A stretch of 64,000 nucleotides of DNA from Dipteronia dyeriana (lineage: Eukaryota; Streptophyta; Magnoliopsida; Sapindales; Sapindaceae), in assembly GCA_032871835.1 (NCBI GenBank), contig CM065299.1, positions 40,994,706 to 41,058,705 of the forward strand, read 5' to 3'. The notes below the pieces were generated by a model that saw nothing but the letters and a program-made list of their open reading frames with translations, ran no database searches and was not told the origin of the DNA. This document shows positions 1 through 11,766 of this stretch, piece after piece. The position numbers and the translations under genes are program-made. Every line of letters starts with the position of its first letter. The stretch's first letter is position 1.

Positions 1-2
1 GG

Positions 3-665
3 AAGAGGTCCGCTGAGAAGGCAAAAAGTAAGCCCAAACCCAAGAAAGCCCAAAGCAAAAAGAAGGGCACCTCCACTGACCAAGACAAAGGAAAATGTTT
101 CCATTGTAACAAGGTCAGACACTGGAAGAGGAACTGTCCTCGGTACCTGGAGGAGGTATCCAAGAAGAAAAAGATGAAAGGTAAATATGATTTACTTGTT
201 CTTGAATCTTGTTTAGTTAAAGATGATTCTTCACCCTGGATAGTTGATTCCAGGGCCACTAATCATGTTTGTTCTTCTTTGCAGTGGACTGATTCTTGGA
301 CACAGCTAGATGAGGAAGCCTTCTCAATGTGTGTGGGGTCGGTGGATGTCGTATTGGCAAAAGCAGTGGGAGCAATAAGATTGCAATTTTGTTATAATAA
401 TAGTTTTTTTTATTAAACAATATTTTTTTTATTCCTGGATTTAAACGGAATCTGATTTCTGTTTCTAAGTTGTTAAAACAAAAATATTCTGTTTCTTTCA
501 ATAATAAGTTTGTTATTGTTTCAGAGGATGGTCTGAATATTTATTCAGGAATTAATGAAAACAATTTGTATGTTATAAGACCGTTAATATATACTACACT
601 GCTCAACACCGAAATGTTTAAGGTTGAAAAACCAAAAACTAAACGACATAAGATTTCTCCAGATA
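3..665 (+). pseudogene. copia Gag C-terminus and protease, degenerate
   Basis: The frame opening at base 3 is lysine-rich and holds an intact CCHC zinc knuckle, CFHCNKVRHWKRNC (bases 96-137), the RNA-binding element of Gag nucleocapsid. It then enters the protease region PWIVDSRATNHVCSS (about 237-281). The aspartic protease signature D-S/T-G reads D-S-R here, so the catalytic glycine is lost. The frame stops at 416. The protein resumes in another frame with a peptide near 440-470 resembling the conserved FKRNLISVS segment before the pre-integrase domain, and runs to about 665. This is a clear non-functional remnant. Confidence 0.85.
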
Positions 666-1560
666 ATGACACGTATCTCTAGCATCTAAGGCTTGGTCAT
701 ATCAACCTTGACCGGATAGACAGACTAGTAAAAAGTGGACCTTTAAGTGAGTTAAAGGTTGACACCTTACCTGTCTACGAATCTTGTCCGGAAGGTAAGA
801 TGACTAAGAGACATTTTACTGGAAAAGGGCTTAGAGCTAAAGAACAGCTAGAGCTTATACATACAGACATCTACGGACCGATGAATGTTAAAGCCAGGGG
901 TGGTTATGAGTATTATGTCATCTTTATAGATGATTACTAAAGATGTGGATAAGTCTACCTGATGCAACGAAAGTCGAAAACATTTGAAAAGTTCAAAGAA
1001 TTTTGAGCTGAAGTTGAGAATCAATTAGGTAGGACTATCAAGTCACTACGATCGGATCATGGAGATGAGTACCTTGACCAAGAGTTTGAAGACTTCATGG
1101 TCGAGAATGGGATAGTTTCCCAACTCACAGCTCCCGGTACACCTCAGCAAAATGGTTTAGCGGAGATGAGAAATAGAACCCTACCAAATTCCTTTTGGGG
1201 ATATCTGTTACAAACAGCGGCATACATTTTGAATGTAATGCCATCCAAATATGTTCCTAAGACTCCCCTAGAGTTGTAGAATGGTCGTAAAGCTAGTTTG
1301 TGACATTTTCACATATGGGTGTCTATCACACGTGCCGAAGAACTAAACTGGAAAGCTATACTCCAAGTCTATTGTTTGTTTTTTTGTAGGATACTCCAAG
1401 GAGACCAGAGATGGACACTTCCATAGTCCCGAAGATAACAAAGTATTTGTATCGACAAATGCAACGTTTCTTGAGGACAATTACATTAGTGATCATAAAC
1501 CTCGTTCCAAGATTGTATTAAATGAGTTGGAGCCTGGTGAGACTAGTGCTTCATCAACAA
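666..1560 (+). pseudogene. copia integrase, degenerate
   Basis: This carries the pre-integrase zinc-binding segment (HLRLGHINLDRI, about 683-718, then ESC), in which the first cysteine of the usual C-x2-C pair reads tyrosine. The rve catalytic core follows: an HTDIYGP-like motif (first Asp, near 860), RSDHGDEY (second Asp, near 1054-1075) and the PGTPQQNG block (near 1135-1155). There are stops at about 680, 938 and 1003 and after 1276. Compared with elements II and IV, the stretch after RNRTL lacks about a dozen codons before PNSFWGY (near 1180). The C-terminal linker towards RT continues in other frames to about 1560. It integrated copia cDNA when intact, and is now non-functional. Confidence 0.85.
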
Positions 1561-1591
1561 GAGTTGTTGATCATAAACATTTAAGAGTCAG

Positions 1592-3285
1592 ATGGTTCCT
1601 GATCAGGATACACTACCACATAGACGTAGTAAGAGGGTTGTAAGACAGCCCGAACGCTATTTAGTTATATGTGAGGGACAAGGTGTTATCTCTGCTCATA
1701 GTGTGGATAATCCATTGACATTTAAGAATGCAATGGAAGATCCTGATAAAGAGGAATGGCTTAAAGCCATGAATCTCGAGATGGAGTCCATGTACTCTAA
1801 CTCAATTTGGGATCTTGTAGACTTACCGGATGGGGTAAAACCCATAGAGTGTAAGTGGATCTATAAGAGAAAGAGAGGAGTAGATGGGAAGGTAGAGACC
1901 TTCAAGGCAAGGCTAGTGGCCAAGGGTTATACCCAGAAAGAGGGGGTCGATTATAAAGAGACCTTCTCGCCAGTAGCCATGTTTAAGTCTATTAGGATTC
2001 TCTTATCCATTGCTGCCTCTTTCGATTATGAAATTTGGCAAATGGACTTCAAGACAACATTCTTGAATGGCAATCTTGATCAGAGCATCTATATGATGCA
2101 ACAAGAGGGATTCGTGTCTCCAGATCAATAGCAAAAGGTTTGCAAGCTGCAAAGGTCCATCTATGGACTTAAGCAAACATCTAGATATTGGAACATTAGG
2201 TTTGATGATGTGATCAAAACCTATGGCTTTGAGTAAAACGTCAATGAGCCTTGTGTCTACAAGCGCATCATTGATAAGAAAATAGTTTTCTTGGTCTTAT
2301 ACGTAGATGATATCCTACTCATTGGGAATGATGTGGGAGTGTTGTCTGATGAAAAGGGATGGCTGGCTAGCCAATTCCAAATGAAAAATTTGGAAGAGGC
2401 AAGTTATGTTCGAGGGATCCAACTTATAAGGGATAGTAAGAACAAACTTATAGCACTGTCGGAGGCATCATATATTGACAAGATTCTTATGCGATTTTTG
2501 ATGCAAAACTCCAATAAAGGTAATTTACCTTTCAGACATGGAGTTCACTTGTATAAGGAACAGTGTCCTAAGACACCTCAAGAAGTTGAGGATATGAGAC
2601 GTGTACCCTATGCATTGGCAGTAGGTAGTCTCATGTATGCTATGGTTTGCACGAGACCGGACATCTGCTATGCAGTGGGAGTAGTCAACAAATACTAGTC
2701 CAACCTAAGATTGGATCATTGGGTTGCTGTCAAGACTATTCTCAAGTATCTTCGGAGAATGAGAAATTATATGCTAGTGTATTCCGGACAGGATTTGATC
2801 TTGTTAGGATACACGGATTTTTATTTTCAATCAGATGGGGATTCTAGAAAATCCACATCTGGATCAGTATTCCCCCTGGGTGGTAGAGCCATTGTGTAAA
2901 TAAGTATCAAGCAATCTTGCATTGCTGACTCCACCATGGAAGCTGAATATGTAGCTAGTTGTGAATATACTAAAGAGGTTGTTTGGCTCCATAAGTTCTT
3001 GAGTTATCTGGATGTTGTTCCAGACCAGGATAAGTATATCACACTTATTGTGATAACAGTGGTGCTGTGGCTAATTCTAAAGAACCAAGAAGCCACAAGA
3101 GAGGGAAGCATATAGAGAAAAAGTATCATCTCATCAGAGAGATAGTGCAGAGAGGAGATGTGATCTTCACCAAGATAGCCTTACAAGACAATCATGCTGA
3201 TCCATTTATGAAGACCTTACCGGATAAAATATTTTTAGGTCACCTAGATGGTCTAGGGTTACGAGACATGCCTCACATGCTTTAG
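1592..3285 (+). pseudogene. copia reverse transcriptase and RNase H, degenerate
   Basis: An open stretch at 1592-2131 holds the RT fingers/palm start (KRGVDGKVETFKARLVAKGY, QMDFKTTFLNG). The second open stretch, 2291-2698, holds the catalytic YVDD box (2300-2311, YVDDILLIGND). RNase H follows to 3285, with a DSTMEAEYVA-like segment near 2930-2955 and the terminal KRGKHIEKKYHL segment near 3100-3130. It ends at a natural stop just before the polypurine tract. In-frame stops near 2131 and 2236, and frame changes near 2700, 2900 and 3050, break the ORF. The RT catalytic box is intact, but the protein cannot be made whole. Confidence 0.9.
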
Positions 3286-3288
3286 TGA

Positions 3289-3299
3289 AAGTGGGAGAT
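3289..3299 (+). other. polypurine tract of element I
   Basis: AAGTGGGAGAT lies between the pol stop and the TG that opens the 3' LTR. This is the standard place where plus-strand DNA synthesis is primed in copia elements. Elements II and IV carry an almost identical tract. Confidence 0.85.
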
Positions 3300-4782
3300 T
3301 GTTGGGGTTTATACCCTAAACATGTAACTTGTAAATGGATTTATGAAGTAAATAAAAAGAAAGGTTCAATTCATTCTGTTATGTTATTTATTTTATAAAC
3401 TTGTGTACATATTAACATACTGGATTGCCGGAATGTAATCTCGAACTGTGTATATGAGTGTCATATATAGATGGATACAGTAAGAGACGTGCAATCTAAA
3501 GAGTCCACAGATAGAAAATAAAGTTGGGTACTTTATTTGTGGTTAATCTATAGCTGCGGTCCATTCCGTAATATACAGTGATTCTATCCTGAATCATTCA
3601 TATGAGATATGGAAATGGAGGCACCTTGTATGATGTGATCATATAGGACTGGGCCATGATCTATATGAATCTCACACCAAGATCCGTTTACCGATGAGAT
3701 TCATATATATCAACTAATGATGCCTATATATGGGTGATCTTAATCCTGAGTGTCTTATCGACTCCTTCTGGTTAGAGGGTGAGGTCAGATGTATTTCCTG
3801 ATCAATATACTCCGTATGTTGGGATTGCGGTTGGCTTGTGGCTAGGAAGACTTGTACACAATAGTGGAATCCACTCATTCTTGTGAGAAGTAGATGGTAG
3901 TTCCCTTAAGGGTTGATTCGGACCTTATACAATATGAGCGCTCTCCTAATTTTGTGAGGAAGTAGGATTTATTGTCCATTAGAGAATTAATGGTACTAAA
4001 AGGATATATGTAATTAGAGGGGTATAACAGACATTATGACCCAGCTCTAATTATGAACTACTGTGGAGGATCACACTATATGTAATAGCTATATCGATGG
4101 ACACTGAGTTGTATCGGTCTGTGTAAAAATATCTACCGTTGAGAGAGTGCAGCTTCGGGTTTTTAGTGGAATAACACCGGAGTTAATAATCAAGGAATAT
4201 TACTTAAAGAGTTTAATTAATGATTTCGATGATTATAGGAGCTCAAAATACTGTGGGTCCATTAGGTCCCCTTGCTAGCCTAATCGATTTAGGAAACAAG
4301 GGTCACAGTTAATTAATTGGATTGTCTAGTTAATTGTGTTACGAAAGTGACACGTATTTATTCGGAAATTAATTGAATAATGAGATTATTTAATTAATAG
4401 ATAATGGTGATTAAATAACTTAAATAATGAGATTATTTAATTATGTTATTACTCACTAAATGGAGGGTGTATGTTGATAATTATTTTTGAATAAAATAAG
4501 ATAATATGATTATTTTATTTTATTAAATTAAATATTTTATTTTTGAATTTAAATAGTTTGAATTCAAAAATTAAAATCAAATAAAAGATATGAGAAATTT
4601 TTTATTTAAAAGTTTTTAAAAATCAAATAAAAGATATGAGATATTTTTTATTTGAAAGTTTTTAAAAATCAAATATAGATTTGATCTAATATTTAAATAT
4701 TATATATGTGATATATATTATTTAAAATAAAAAAATTAAAAAAAAGGGTGTTGTGCTTGTCACGCACAACACGCTTATATAT
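3300..4782 (+). repeat. 3' LTR of element I, probably truncated
   Basis: It opens TGTTGGGGTTTATACC directly after the polypurine tract. It is long, AT-rich and non-coding. A TATA-like stretch (CTTATATATTG) lies at about 4774-4784, after a short GC-richer inverted repeat (GTTGTGC/GCACAAC, about 4750-4770). An LTR normally continues several hundred bases past its TATA box, so the R/U5 part is probably missing. No clean CA end or target duplication could be identified. Confidence 0.7.
4574..4680. repeat. 46-bp direct duplication in the LTR
   Basis: Two near-identical copies of an AT-rich 46-base unit start at 4574 and 4620, each opening AAATCAAATAAAAGATATGAG up to its 20th base. The start of a third copy follows. 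It looks like replication slippage within the LTR. Confidence 0.75.
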
Positions 4783-5520
4783 TGTTGACGTTGATTTCTG
4801 GATTATATCAGAAAAGCCAATAAGGATTAGATTTTAGCTGAGATTTCAAAGAGAGAGAGAAAGAGAAAGTAAACAAGACACGAGTTTTTTTACGTGGTAA
4901 AACCCCGATGACCGAAGAAACATCCACGGGTGGTTGAATGACCAACCTAGCCAAAATCCACTTTGAATTCTTGAATATTACAAGCTCTCGATCTCTCTTT
5001 TTCCCTCTGAATTTTGCTATTATTTCTGTGTATGCTCTATTGTCTATATCTTTTCCTAGACCAGATTATGGGTCTATTTATATGTTTATAGAACCATAAT
5101 CTGCTTTGTACAAGTAATAAAAGATCTCTGCATTTAATTGTGATTTGGTTTCTAGTAGTACAGTCCAATTTGGACTTGTTTCCTTATATAAGGACGTAAT
5201 CTTTTTAAAGAAATAAAGTTATTGCCTGATTGAGAACCCTTCCAGCTATGTATTCTGTTCTCTTTGGGATTCCTTCTTGATATGGATATCTTCGTGTATT
5301 TAATGACCTAGTCCGTGTGAACTAAGCACTAAGCTTCTTATTCGGTTTTCTTTATATTTATCCCCGAGTAAGGATAATATCTGTGGGGCCCGAGTAACAT
5401 CGTTTGAGCCCGAGTGGAAGCGTCATTTAACCAGTCTCGAGCGTCTTTAACTGATCCCGAGTAGGTTTCATTCGACATCTGCTTACTCGGGCTTTCTCTT
5501 CCTCAGCAATATTTTGTAGG
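4783..5520 (-). repeat. LTR-like debris with a conserved ACGTGG...ACATCCACGGG box
   Basis: It starts TGTTGACGTTG immediately after the element I LTR loses recognisability. At 4893-4935 it has ACGTGGTAAAACC...GAAACATCCACGGG. The same box recurs, diverged, inside the SIRE-like LTRs: read directly in the - strand copy (about 27385-27425) and in reverse complement in the + strand copies (about 36870-36930 and 55600-55640). By that comparison this is an LTR fragment in - orientation. Several CCCGAGT units lie at 5364-5490. The boundaries are not defined. Confidence 0.45.
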
Positions 5521-5713
5521 GTATTTTCAAAATGCCTATTTGGATGTCCACCTGGCAATTTATCCTTTTTGTTTGATGACGTGTTCATCCGATAAAATTC
5601 ACATATGACATATGTATATATATACATTGACAAAAAATAAGAGGTGGTTTTGTTTTTGGTCAAAAGCATTATATACTTGATACAATTTTTGTGAGCGATG
5701 AAATGGTTGCGTG

Positions 5714-5830
5714 AGTTTTTTTTTAATATATATTTGGTGCAAGTGTTGTATACCAAATATTTTGAAGAAAAGTTTTTTTTTTTAAATATATTTGGTGCAA
5801 GTGTTGTATATCAATATCAAGAAGAAAAAG
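5714..5830. repeat. 57-bp direct duplication
   Basis: Two copies of a unit containing a T-run, then TTTGGTGCAAGTGTTGTATA, start near 5714 and 5771. They differ by a few substitutions and in T-run length. There is no coding value. Confidence 0.75.
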
Positions 5831-5840
5831 TTTTTTCAAA

Positions 5841-6640
5841 TATTTTTCTCTACATCCTCCATCCTAAGTTCCTGAGAATCGTGACGCGCCCACACACAGT
5901 TACCAGTCCCGGGAATAGCTAGGAAGATCATTGGTACAGACCATGAGCAAATCGAAAAGTGAAGGAGTCTCCAAATGTTGGTATGGTTCTATCTTTTAAT
6001 CTTCCTTTTTATTATTGATTAAAATTTCCTATATTTACATATATACTTTATTAGTGTAATAATTAGTATATGTATTTTTTCGAAAATAAATACGATCATA
6101 AGTTCACTGTTCCCAGATACAGATTACGATATGTATAAAATTATTTAAAACCTTACTTTCGCTGCGTGACCGGTGAACGGGGTTCAACATATCCAACTTT
6201 ATAAGCTAAACATAGCATGAGCAATTATTTTTCCGGGAGGATACCCGTATGATAGTAGCCATGTTCAACTAATAAAGAAAGAGAGACATTGATGCAACAT
6301 TTTAGTCTCACTAGCTTTTTTCACACAATATTTTGCATTCAACAATTGCAATCATCAATTCATGCTTTATCATTTTTCATTAGCATGTCATTATAGAACC
6401 ATCATGTCATGGAGAAAATTATAGGTCATTCAATATGTACTTCCTATGAAGATCTCCTAGTCCAAAAATGCATGTTTGAACATAAATATGACATGGATTG
6501 TAATCAAAGCAAAGTTCACACTTATTGAAGAAAATACAATATACTATAGTATAAGTGCATCCAAGCTACTCAAGCAATTAATAAAGGAGCATAAATATTT
6601 TAAAAAAAAAATTACATGCAACAAGTATACAATAGCTCTC
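5841..6640. other. non-coding stretch, no supported gene
   Basis: There is no long ORF and no retroelement domain that I can recognise. A short open segment beginning ATGAGCAAATCG at 5942 runs into GTATGG near 5982, which resembles a splice donor. One 13-codon piece is too little to call an exon. From about 6290 to 6640 the sequence is AT-rich and probably belongs to the 3' region of the - strand SIRE-like gag element on its right. Confidence 0.35.
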
Positions 6641-6681
6641 TTTGCTTGAGTTCCCCTTATGGGGTCAAAGACCAAACCTCA

Positions 6682-8912
6682 TCACTCCATGTGACAAATC
6701 CCAATAGATCTACTAAATCCATTGGACATAGTTGAGCTTATAGGTGAAAACTTAGCACAATGACAAGCGGGTTCATCTTTTTTAATCCACTTAAGTGACA
6801 CATTGTTCCTCCTAGTGGTCAAGATCATCATGTTACTCCTAGGATCATTAACAATAGCTTTCCTAGGCTCATGCATATTGGCTCTACCCCTTTTTCTTTC
6901 AATCATGCTCTTAGTTCTACACATGTTAATGTACTTGAAGCAATTTGGTCTAATATGACCATCAACACCATAAAAATGACATGAAGGAATAAAATGAGGG
7001 GTCATACCATTCCTTTATGAGGACAAAGGTGTTTTCCCATGTCTTTGAGCTTTCCTTTGGTGTGCTATTGATTCTCTTCTCCCTTATTGTTGATTTGGAG
7101 AAGATTGCTTCCTTTGTTGAGCATGCAGGAAATTTTTCTTGGCTTGATGGCTTTTAGTTTGAGGGATAGTTGCTTGAAGTGCTCTCATTGGTTGAGCTTA
7201 ACTTGACTTCTTAGTGCCATGTTTATTTGGACATTTCTAGAACACTCTCCTAGTTCAATTTTCTTCTTAGGATGAAGTGGAGGAAGAGGTTCTTTGAAGT
7301 CCAAGCTTCTGACAAATATCGTCTTGCAAAAAGTTGAGGTCTCCTTGTCATCTTCAAATCCTAGACCTCTCTTGTCACTTGGCTTTTTCCTAACTCCCAA
7401 CATATGGTCAAGCTTCTTCGTACTCGAAGCCATCTTAGCAATAAACTCTCTAACTTCTTTAAGGTCCTCCTTCAAGCTTTCTTCCACTTTTCTTCCATTC
7501 TTCACTCTCTTACTTAAGTGAGTCACTTCAGTTGATAGCTTGAGGTTCTCTTCCTTTAGCTTCCAAACCTCTTTCTTTATACTTAACCTTGAGCTTTGAA
7601 AATGCTCAATGAACCCTTCAAGGTTCATACTCTCTACATTTCCATTTGTAGAGTGAGACGAAGAACTCTTATCATTAGAGTCATCACTAGTGTCACTTGT
7701 TGCCATGATGGCATCATCAATATAAGTAGATTCACTTATCACTCTCTTAGCTACTTTTTCATCACATCCTTCTTCAAGGTTTCAAACTAAGGCCTTGTTG
7801 CCTTTTTCTACATCTTCCACAAAAGAGGCTCCAAAAGCCATGTAGTTAAGAATAATCTCTTTATCACTAGAAGAATCATCTCTTTCACTGGAGTTATCAC
7901 TTCCACTATCAATTGATGAGGTGGCCACCACCTTTCCTTTCTTCTTGTTCTTCTTTGAATTAGCACATTCAGGGGCATAGTGACCTATCCTACCACATTC
8001 ATAGCATCGGACCCCTTTCCTTTCGGTCATTTCTTCCCTCGCCTCAAACTTCTTAAAATGACTCTTTTTCTTCAAGTCTTGACCCTTGGATCCGAAACCT
8101 TTCCTCTCGGGCTTGTAGAATTTCTTAAACTTCCTCATTAGTAAAGCCATTTCCTTATCCGAGTTATCACTTTCCTCTTTCTCAACTTTGGAGGCTTTCA
8201 AAGCAATTCCCTTTTGCTTTTTAGGAGATGTGGCGGTAAGACCCTTCCTAGATTCATAAGCTAGTAGCTTCCTAATCACTTCACTCGGCTTCATATCCTT
8301 GTAAGCACTATTCTCTTCTAAAGCCGTCACCTTAGACTCAAATCTTTTAGGTAGAGATCTCATTATCTTTTGCTTGATTCTCTTATCTGAATAAGGATCA
8401 TCAAGTTGATGACTTTGGTTCACAGTGTCCATCAACCTCACTTCAAAGTCATTGAAGCACTCATTCGCATCCATCTTGAGCTGTTCAAATTGTGTTTAGA
8501 GAACTTGAAGCTTCGACTCTTTAACCACATTGGTTTCCTCATGTGTAACTTCAAGGATATCCCATGTCTCCTTAGCTATCCTAGTATTTTGAACCAATTT
8601 GTACTGGTTCTCATCCATTACATATATGATGGCATGCATTGCCTTCCTATTCCACTTCGATGCCTCAAACTCTTATGCGTTCCACTGTGCCTTCGGCTTG
8701 AGTACATCATCTCCTCTATCAGTAGGAGTCATCATGGGTGGAGTGTAGCCATCTTCAACTACCATACATGCCCTGTCATGAATTTGGCAAATATACGACT
8801 CCATCTTGCCTTTCGAAGAGACATAATTCAGTCCGGTGAGAAGTGGAGGCCTAGTGCTAGAAGCTCCCTCGTTGCCACCGTTTCCACTCATGAATGAATG
8901 ATATGAATGCAA
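6682..8912 (-). pseudogene. SIRE-like copia gag (element B), degenerate
   Basis: Read on the - strand. The start near 8892 (MSGNGGNEGASS) is followed by a UBN2-type copia Gag with MVVEDGYTPP, then QIKQKIMRSLPKRF-like and SEVIRKLLAYESRK-like segments. An intact zinc knuckle CYECGRIGHYAPEC lies at about 7964-8007. Acidic Ser/Asp-rich linkers and a coiled-coil stretch (about 7400-7600) follow. A second CCHC-like motif, CHFYGVDGHIRPNC, lies near 6940-6985, and its second cysteine is a tyrosine. Stops near 8673, 8490, 7780, 7184 and 7010 break it. This two-knuckle Gag is typical of SIRE/Maximus-like copia elements. No protease, integrase or RT follows: after about 6680 the sequence becomes non-coding. 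The primer site and 5' LTR lie directly upstream (to the right). Confidence 0.85.
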
Positions 8913-8992
8913 ATGTATGAATGTTCAATACACACACAAAATGCAACACACACCAAAATGAGCAAGGATCACCTATGTATGTCTAGAAACCC

Positions 8993-9004
8993 GCTCTGAT
9001 ACCA
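8993..9004 (-). other. primer-binding site of element B
   Basis: On the - strand this reads TGGTATCAGAGC, the standard plant copia site complementary to the 3' end of initiator tRNA-Met. It lies two bases from the CA end of the LTR at 9007 and about 100 bases before the gag start. Confidence 0.9.
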
Positions 9005-9006
9005 AT

Positions 9007-10020
9007 TGAAACAAATATTATGGTGTGTATAACATTAATCTAGAGGGGAGGTGAATAGATTCCAATTTTTGTTAAAGGTCAAGTTGACGAAAATGCCCCT
9101 AGCTAGTTACAAAAAATCACAAGTGTAATAAGTGCGTAAGTAATAAAGACACTTGAGATATGCTTGGAAACCCTCCAAATGGGAAAAACCACGGGCTGTT
9201 AAGTGCGCCATACTCAAACAAAAAATCCACTGATGATAGAGGCGTTACAACCTACTCCCGGTATATAACCCACTACCACTACCTAATCCCGGTGTTAAGT
9301 AGACCTAGTCCAATTTGCTTACGCTTGAATCAACCTAATCCCGGATGCAACGCAAGGCTTACTTCACTTCAATGAAGAGATAAACTCCCAATGTGAATAT
9401 ATGATGATGTTCAAGCAACAAACAAGGCTAGGGTACCTTATATGCTTATCTAAGATTATGAGATGGCAATAATTGCAATCCTAGATATCAAGAGCTAAAT
9501 GACATGTAATAAAGCTTAGCTAAACATAGAACAAGCAATCTTATGAAGCTATCATAAAAGCCAAATCAACACATGTTGTCATTAAGCATGCAAAGGACTA
9601 TAATGCAATAACTAAATGCAATCAATGAGTCCTAAACAATATCTAAATGCAAAGCATATAGATTTTGCTAGAAGTTATCAATAACAACAATCCTAGCTAT
9701 CACAATACAACACTCGATCATGTCATCACAACAATCTCTAATTTGTATCTAGAATATGTTATAAGAGCATGCAAATAATTAAAGAGATGGCTTAGCAAGC
9801 AAAACACTTAACTTGTAAGAAAATAGTGAAGAACTTACCAAACAAGATGAGATGAAGCAAACCTATCCATAGATGCACTATAAATGACTTTAGATGATGC
9901 AAAATGAAGTTTTTATGAACATGGAAATGCTTTGACTGTTTAAAGATGAGTTCTTGTAAGAGTTTTTCCTTTGAAATGTGTTCTAAGAAAAAGATATGAT
10001 GTTCTGAACTCTTACACGAT
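9007..10020 (-). repeat. 5' LTR of element B, 3' (U5-side) part
   Basis: It ends with CA two bases before the primer site. At 9041-9060 it carries CTAGAGGGGAGGTGAATAG, a box also present near the same end of the other SIRE-like LTRs in this window. It is non-coding and contains repeated AATCCCGG motifs (9250-9345). It is interrupted at 10020 by the gypsy-type element, and the rest of the LTR appears to resume at 14329. Confidence 0.7.
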
Positions 10021-11297
10021 TGATTAACACTAAAAAGTGTATGTTTACTAAGGGATAATATCATCATTTTACACTTCCAATATGATTAATTCCCCAGTTT
10101 AGACATAATTTCGTTCGTTCACTTAAATAAATGTGTTGTGTAGTAATCAGTGTATTTTTCTTTGTATTTCAGAGGTAATTCGATCAATTCAGAATCATGG
10201 AGAAGTCTGATGGCAAAACAAACATCGTTTTCGAGTTTAGAACGTCAAAAAACCTTAAGAAGACCACGAAAGGCATTTTCATAATTTTGACTATTCACTG
10301 TTCACAGTTGACTTTTGCTGTTCACAATTGACTTTCATTGTTCACTCACGGATGCATTACTGTTCACTCACGGATGCGTTATTGTTCACTGTCACCGTTC
10401 ACAATTCACTTCACGGATGGGTTACTGTTCACTGTCACTGTTCAATGATGACGTGGCGAAATCTGGACGCTCCATTCTAAATTCATCCTATGGTCAATTT
10501 TCATCTGTATTTTGTACTAAAAGGGGGCCTCTCCCCCCTAATTTTGATATTCTGAATCCAAATCTGATGTTAGATTTGTGAAATTCTCTCTCTTTTGTTC
10601 TCAAATTCTCAGTTTAAATAAAATAGCAATTTTCTAGTTCAATTATGTCTGGCTAATTTTATATAGCTAGGCCAAAGGTGATACTGTTGGTATGAAAAAT
10701 ATGATCCAATTTGGTAAGTTTATTATTTTTATGCTTTCTCCCCTCTGATCTTTGTGGAGTTTTTGACTCACTGTAGATAGATAGATATTTTCTACCACAG
10801 TGAGTACTGTTACCCTATATTTATCAGAGAGTGGTTTCTCCCTTCTGATCTTTGTGGAGTTCTGGACTAACTGTAGACTGACAGATATTGTCTAGCACAG
10901 TGAGTACTTTTACCCACATTTATCATAGAGTGGTTTATCCCATCTAATCTTTGTGGAGTTTTGACTCACTGTAGACAGACAGATATTGTCTAGCACAGTG
11001 AGTACTTTTACCCACATCTATTAGAGAGTGGTTAGTGGAGTGGAATACCATCCCATTAATCTGGACTAAATATTAATAATTGGATCATATTCGAATTACC
11101 AACAGTGGATCCCTTAGCCCCAGTGTTAATTTTAATTGATTTACATTTTTTATAACAAGCTTAGTAATTAATCTAAATAATTAATTCTACAAGGACAAGT
11201 GAACAACCTCCATGTGGTTCGACCCGGTCTTGCCGGTTAATTTATTACTATGACACTCTTGTACTTGGGAGTATGAACACTTCTTTAGGACGTATCA
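10021..11297 (+). repeat. 5' LTR of the pol-less gypsy-type element
   Basis: 1277 bases, from TGATTAACACT to GGACGTATCA. It contains clustered GTTCAC/GTTGAC-type short repeats (10295-10445), then a promoter-like zone at 10500-10540, then three about 100-base tandem units from 10735. In this copy the TATA-like position reads GTACTAAAAG, whereas the 3' copy has TATAAATA. Confidence 0.85.
10735..11035. repeat. three about 100-bp tandem units inside the LTR
   Basis: Each unit runs from a TTTCTCCCCTCTGATCTTTG-like start through GACTCACTGTAGA and CACAGTGAGTAC to AGAGAGTGG. Copies start near 10735, 10834 and 10933. GACTCACTGTAG and CTAGCACAGTGAGT can pair as a stem, so each unit may fold as a hairpin. 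The same array occurs in the 3' LTR (about 14080-14325). Confidence 0.8.
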
Positions 11298-11303
11298 AGT
11301 TTT

Positions 11304-11320
11304 TGGCGCCGCTGCCGGGG
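11304..11320 (+). other. primer-binding site, gypsy type
   Basis: TGGCGCCGCTGCCGGGG lies six bases after the CA end of the 5' LTR. Its sequence and position match the minus-strand priming site of Athila/Tat-group gypsy elements. I cannot name the priming tRNA with certainty. Confidence 0.85.
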
Positions 11321-11766
11321 AGGTAAGTTCACCTTTTCTCTGTAGAAGTAATTTCTTTTTAATTTTATTTTAGTGTTGCCATTTTTTTTTAATCTTCTTT
11401 GTTCTTATTTTGTGTTCAGTTTTGCATTACTCATCTCAATCATAAACTTCATCATTTAAAAAAAAAAACTTATAATCATTAATCACATTTTTACATTTTA
11501 ATCAAACTTTTTTTTGCATTTTAGTTTTGATCTAGTTTACATTTGCATATAGATCATTTTATTTTTCATTTTTGCATATCAGTCCCTCCAATTATCATAT
11601 TTTCACTTTTGTCCCTATATTTATAATTATTTTCATTTTAGCCCCAACACTTGTGTATATTTGCATTTACACCCCTAGAATTTTGCATCTTGTTATTTTT
11701 ATCACTTTTTCTTTTATTTTCTTCATTTTTGTGTATTTCACCTCCATGAACCCTCATTAAATTTGC

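Larger units (their letters stand above)
1..4782 (+). mobile_element. Ty1/copia retrotransposon I, 3' part
   Basis: The domain order is Gag zinc knuckle, protease, integrase, reverse transcriptase, RNase H, then a polypurine tract and an LTR. This is the Ty1/copia order, with integrase before RT. The 5' LTR and most of gag lie before the window. The body has many stops and frameshifts, so it is a dead copy. Its LTR starts TGTTGGGGTTTATACC and differs from the LTR family of elements II-IV further along. The right boundary is uncertain: the sequence stops looking like this LTR near a TATA-like stretch around 4775-4782. Confidence 0.9.

Noticed and set aside
8406..8897. 163-codon + strand open frame
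   Set aside because: It is the antisense shadow of the SIRE-like gag, whose - strand frame has Gag motifs.
8990..9005. tRNA-like sequence GCTCTGATACCA and TGGTATCAGAGCC
   Set aside because: These are retrotransposon primer-binding sites, complementary to a tRNA 3' end, and not tRNA genes. No cloverleaf is present.
10280..10450. Array of GTTCAC/GTTGACTTT short repeats resembling a CRISPR-like pattern
   Set aside because: Units are short, irregular and lack unique spacers of fixed size. They sit in both LTRs of a plant gypsy-type element.
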